A model generated the notes under the pieces. It saw nothing but the letters and a program-made list of their open reading frames with translations, was not told the DNA's origin and ran no database searches. Shown here one piece after another: positions 63,357-64,000 of a stretch of 64,000 nt of DNA. Within the stretch, counting starts at the first letter, position 1, and every line of letters begins with the position of its first letter. The stretch comes from Zhongshania sp. GTDB lineage: Bacteria > Pseudomonadota > Gammaproteobacteria > Pseudomonadales > Spongiibacteraceae. A program made the translations under genes and the position numbers. The DNA lies in contig JAGPVP010000005.1 of NCBI GenBank assembly GCA_018066965.1, positions 1-64,000 on the forward strand, written 5' to 3'.

Positions 63357-64000
63357 TTATACCGCCAGCGCGGGTGTTCGGCCATATACGCGGCCTCTAA
63401 CACCACTCAAATCAAAAGGCCGCCACTGACCTTCCCGCTGCGCCAAGCGTTCTGCAATCGCATACATCACCGCTAGATTATGGGTTAAACCAACGTGGCT
63501 GCCCGGCACTCGCAAGTTTTCGGTGTGGGCGCCCAGGGTTTTATCAACGCATAAATTCCAATCGACGATACCGTCACCCTCACTGTAAATAGCAGTCGAC
63601 GGTACTTTGGGGGTATCCCGCCAGCAATCGCCCCATTCCAACATGGGATCAGTCATCGCACCGGGATTCAGCATTTCATACAATTTTAAAACGGGGCCGG
63701 TTACACCGCTCATATCGGGAATATGAATTGGCGACCCTAAAGTAATCACCTGACGAATAATATCTGGATTTTTATTAGCCGCCGTTCGCGCGTAAATACC
63801 GCCCAAACTCCAGCCCACCACACTCACTTTCTTACCATAACGCGCAGCAAGGTCTTTAATATGGTGTTCAAAATTCAGATACACCTGCTCGCGCAAGCCC
63901 GTATTTCGGCCCTGTTCCCAGCCATAAGCTGCAAAACCAGAGCGCCGTAAAAATGCCCGTAAAGCGGCTGTACCACCGTCGCCCGTCATAAAGGAAGGCG
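63357..64000 (-). CDS. Lipase-like alpha/beta hydrolase, partial at the window edge
   Basis: The minus-strand frame runs open through the right edge, so the N terminus is missing. An ATG at 63989 lies within a conserved PSF-M-TGDGGT block. The visible 210 or more residues carry the nucleophile elbow GWSLGGIYAR, an acid loop YSEGDGIVDW and the His in GSHVGLTHN. It is a paralogue of the gene at 12342: both have the same ALRAFLRRxG-AYGW-GRN order and the same spacing to the elbow. The substrate is unknown. Confidence 0.85.
   Translation of the reverse strand, partial: PSFMTGDGGTAALRAFLRRSGFAAYGWEQGRNTGLREQVYLNFEHHIKDLAARYGKKVSVVGWSLGGIYARTAANKNPDIIRQVITLGSPIHIPDMSGVTGPVLKLYEMLNPGAMTDPMLEWGDCWRDTPKVPSTAIYSEGDGIVDWNLCVDKTLGAHTENLRVPGSHVGLTHNLAVMYAIAERLAQREGQWRPFDLSGVRGRVYGRTPALAV

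Noticed and set aside
1-64000. tRNA, rRNA or insertion sequence genes
   Set aside because: Scanning for the T-loop GGTTCRANTCC, 16S/23S cores and transposase-like frames found none in this window.

Overview
The window reads as the chromosome of an aerobic, probably marine gammaproteobacterium with about 50% G+C. The gene set fits the Cellvibrionales/Spongiibacteraceae type (Zhongshania-like): many TetR regulators, acyl-CoA dehydrogenases, alpha/beta hydrolases, TonB receptors, hemW, hslR-hslO, pckA, fadE and a PA3286-type KAS III. This placement is inferred from gene content. No rRNA, tRNA, CRISPR array, transposase or prophage was recognised.

Layout. (1) 0.8-7.2 kb: a four-gene soluble diiron monooxygenase operon (beta, coupling protein, alpha, reductase) with its own promoter, a perfect inverted-repeat operator candidate and a terminator. 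It is followed by an alpha/beta hydrolase and an epoxide hydrolase, suggesting an olefin or ring oxidation route by epoxide and diol. (2) 7.2-13.1 kb: an HSL-type esterase and TetR regulator, the ribosome-rescue gene arfB, a TauE-type permease, a tiny membrane-protein gene, an Hpt protein plus REC-GGDEF cyclase, and a lipase. (3) 13.4-22.9 kb: a TonB receptor, the ChrR/RpoE singlet-oxygen type pair and a DoxX protein, a cysteine-synthase-like enzyme, a cytochrome P450, a LemA plus GIDE membrane pair carrying an EF-hand, a TetR regulator and a DUF2489 protein. (4) 23.0-26.0 kb: the methionine salvage operon mtnABDC. (5) 26-31.6 kb: a DUF6491 lipoprotein, a UvrD-type helicase, two TetR regulators and a hydrolase sharing a palindromic operator with its TetR. 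(6) 31.6-37.5 kb: intergenic regions filled with nested palindromic repeats around an RlpA-like lipoprotein and a Fur-box-controlled TonB/PepSY iron-uptake pair. (7) 37.5-48 kb: hemW, an SDR enzyme, a Nudix hydrolase, an MscS channel, ilvD, fadE and a second-type KAS III. (8) 48-54.6 kb: a CHI-like protein and GPH transporter diverge from an FAD oxidase, DUF1365 and CFA-type methyltransferase operon, then fabH. (9) 54.8-64 kb: TetR with two acyl-CoA dehydrogenases, a 59-residue gene, yrfG-like nucleotidase, hslR, hslO, pckA, a methyltransferase and a lipase cut by the window edge.

The strongest cross-links are these. The rpoE promoter region (TGATCC, 18 bases, TATAGA) and the FAD/DUF1365/CFA intergenic region (TGATCT, 18 bases, TAATAA, plus an overlapping reverse copy) share one promoter architecture, which suggests a single RpoE-ChrR regulon 33 kb apart. 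The monooxygenase operon and the epoxide hydrolase look like consecutive pathway steps. The fadE and KAS III neighbours suggest a bridge from beta-oxidation to fatty acid synthesis.
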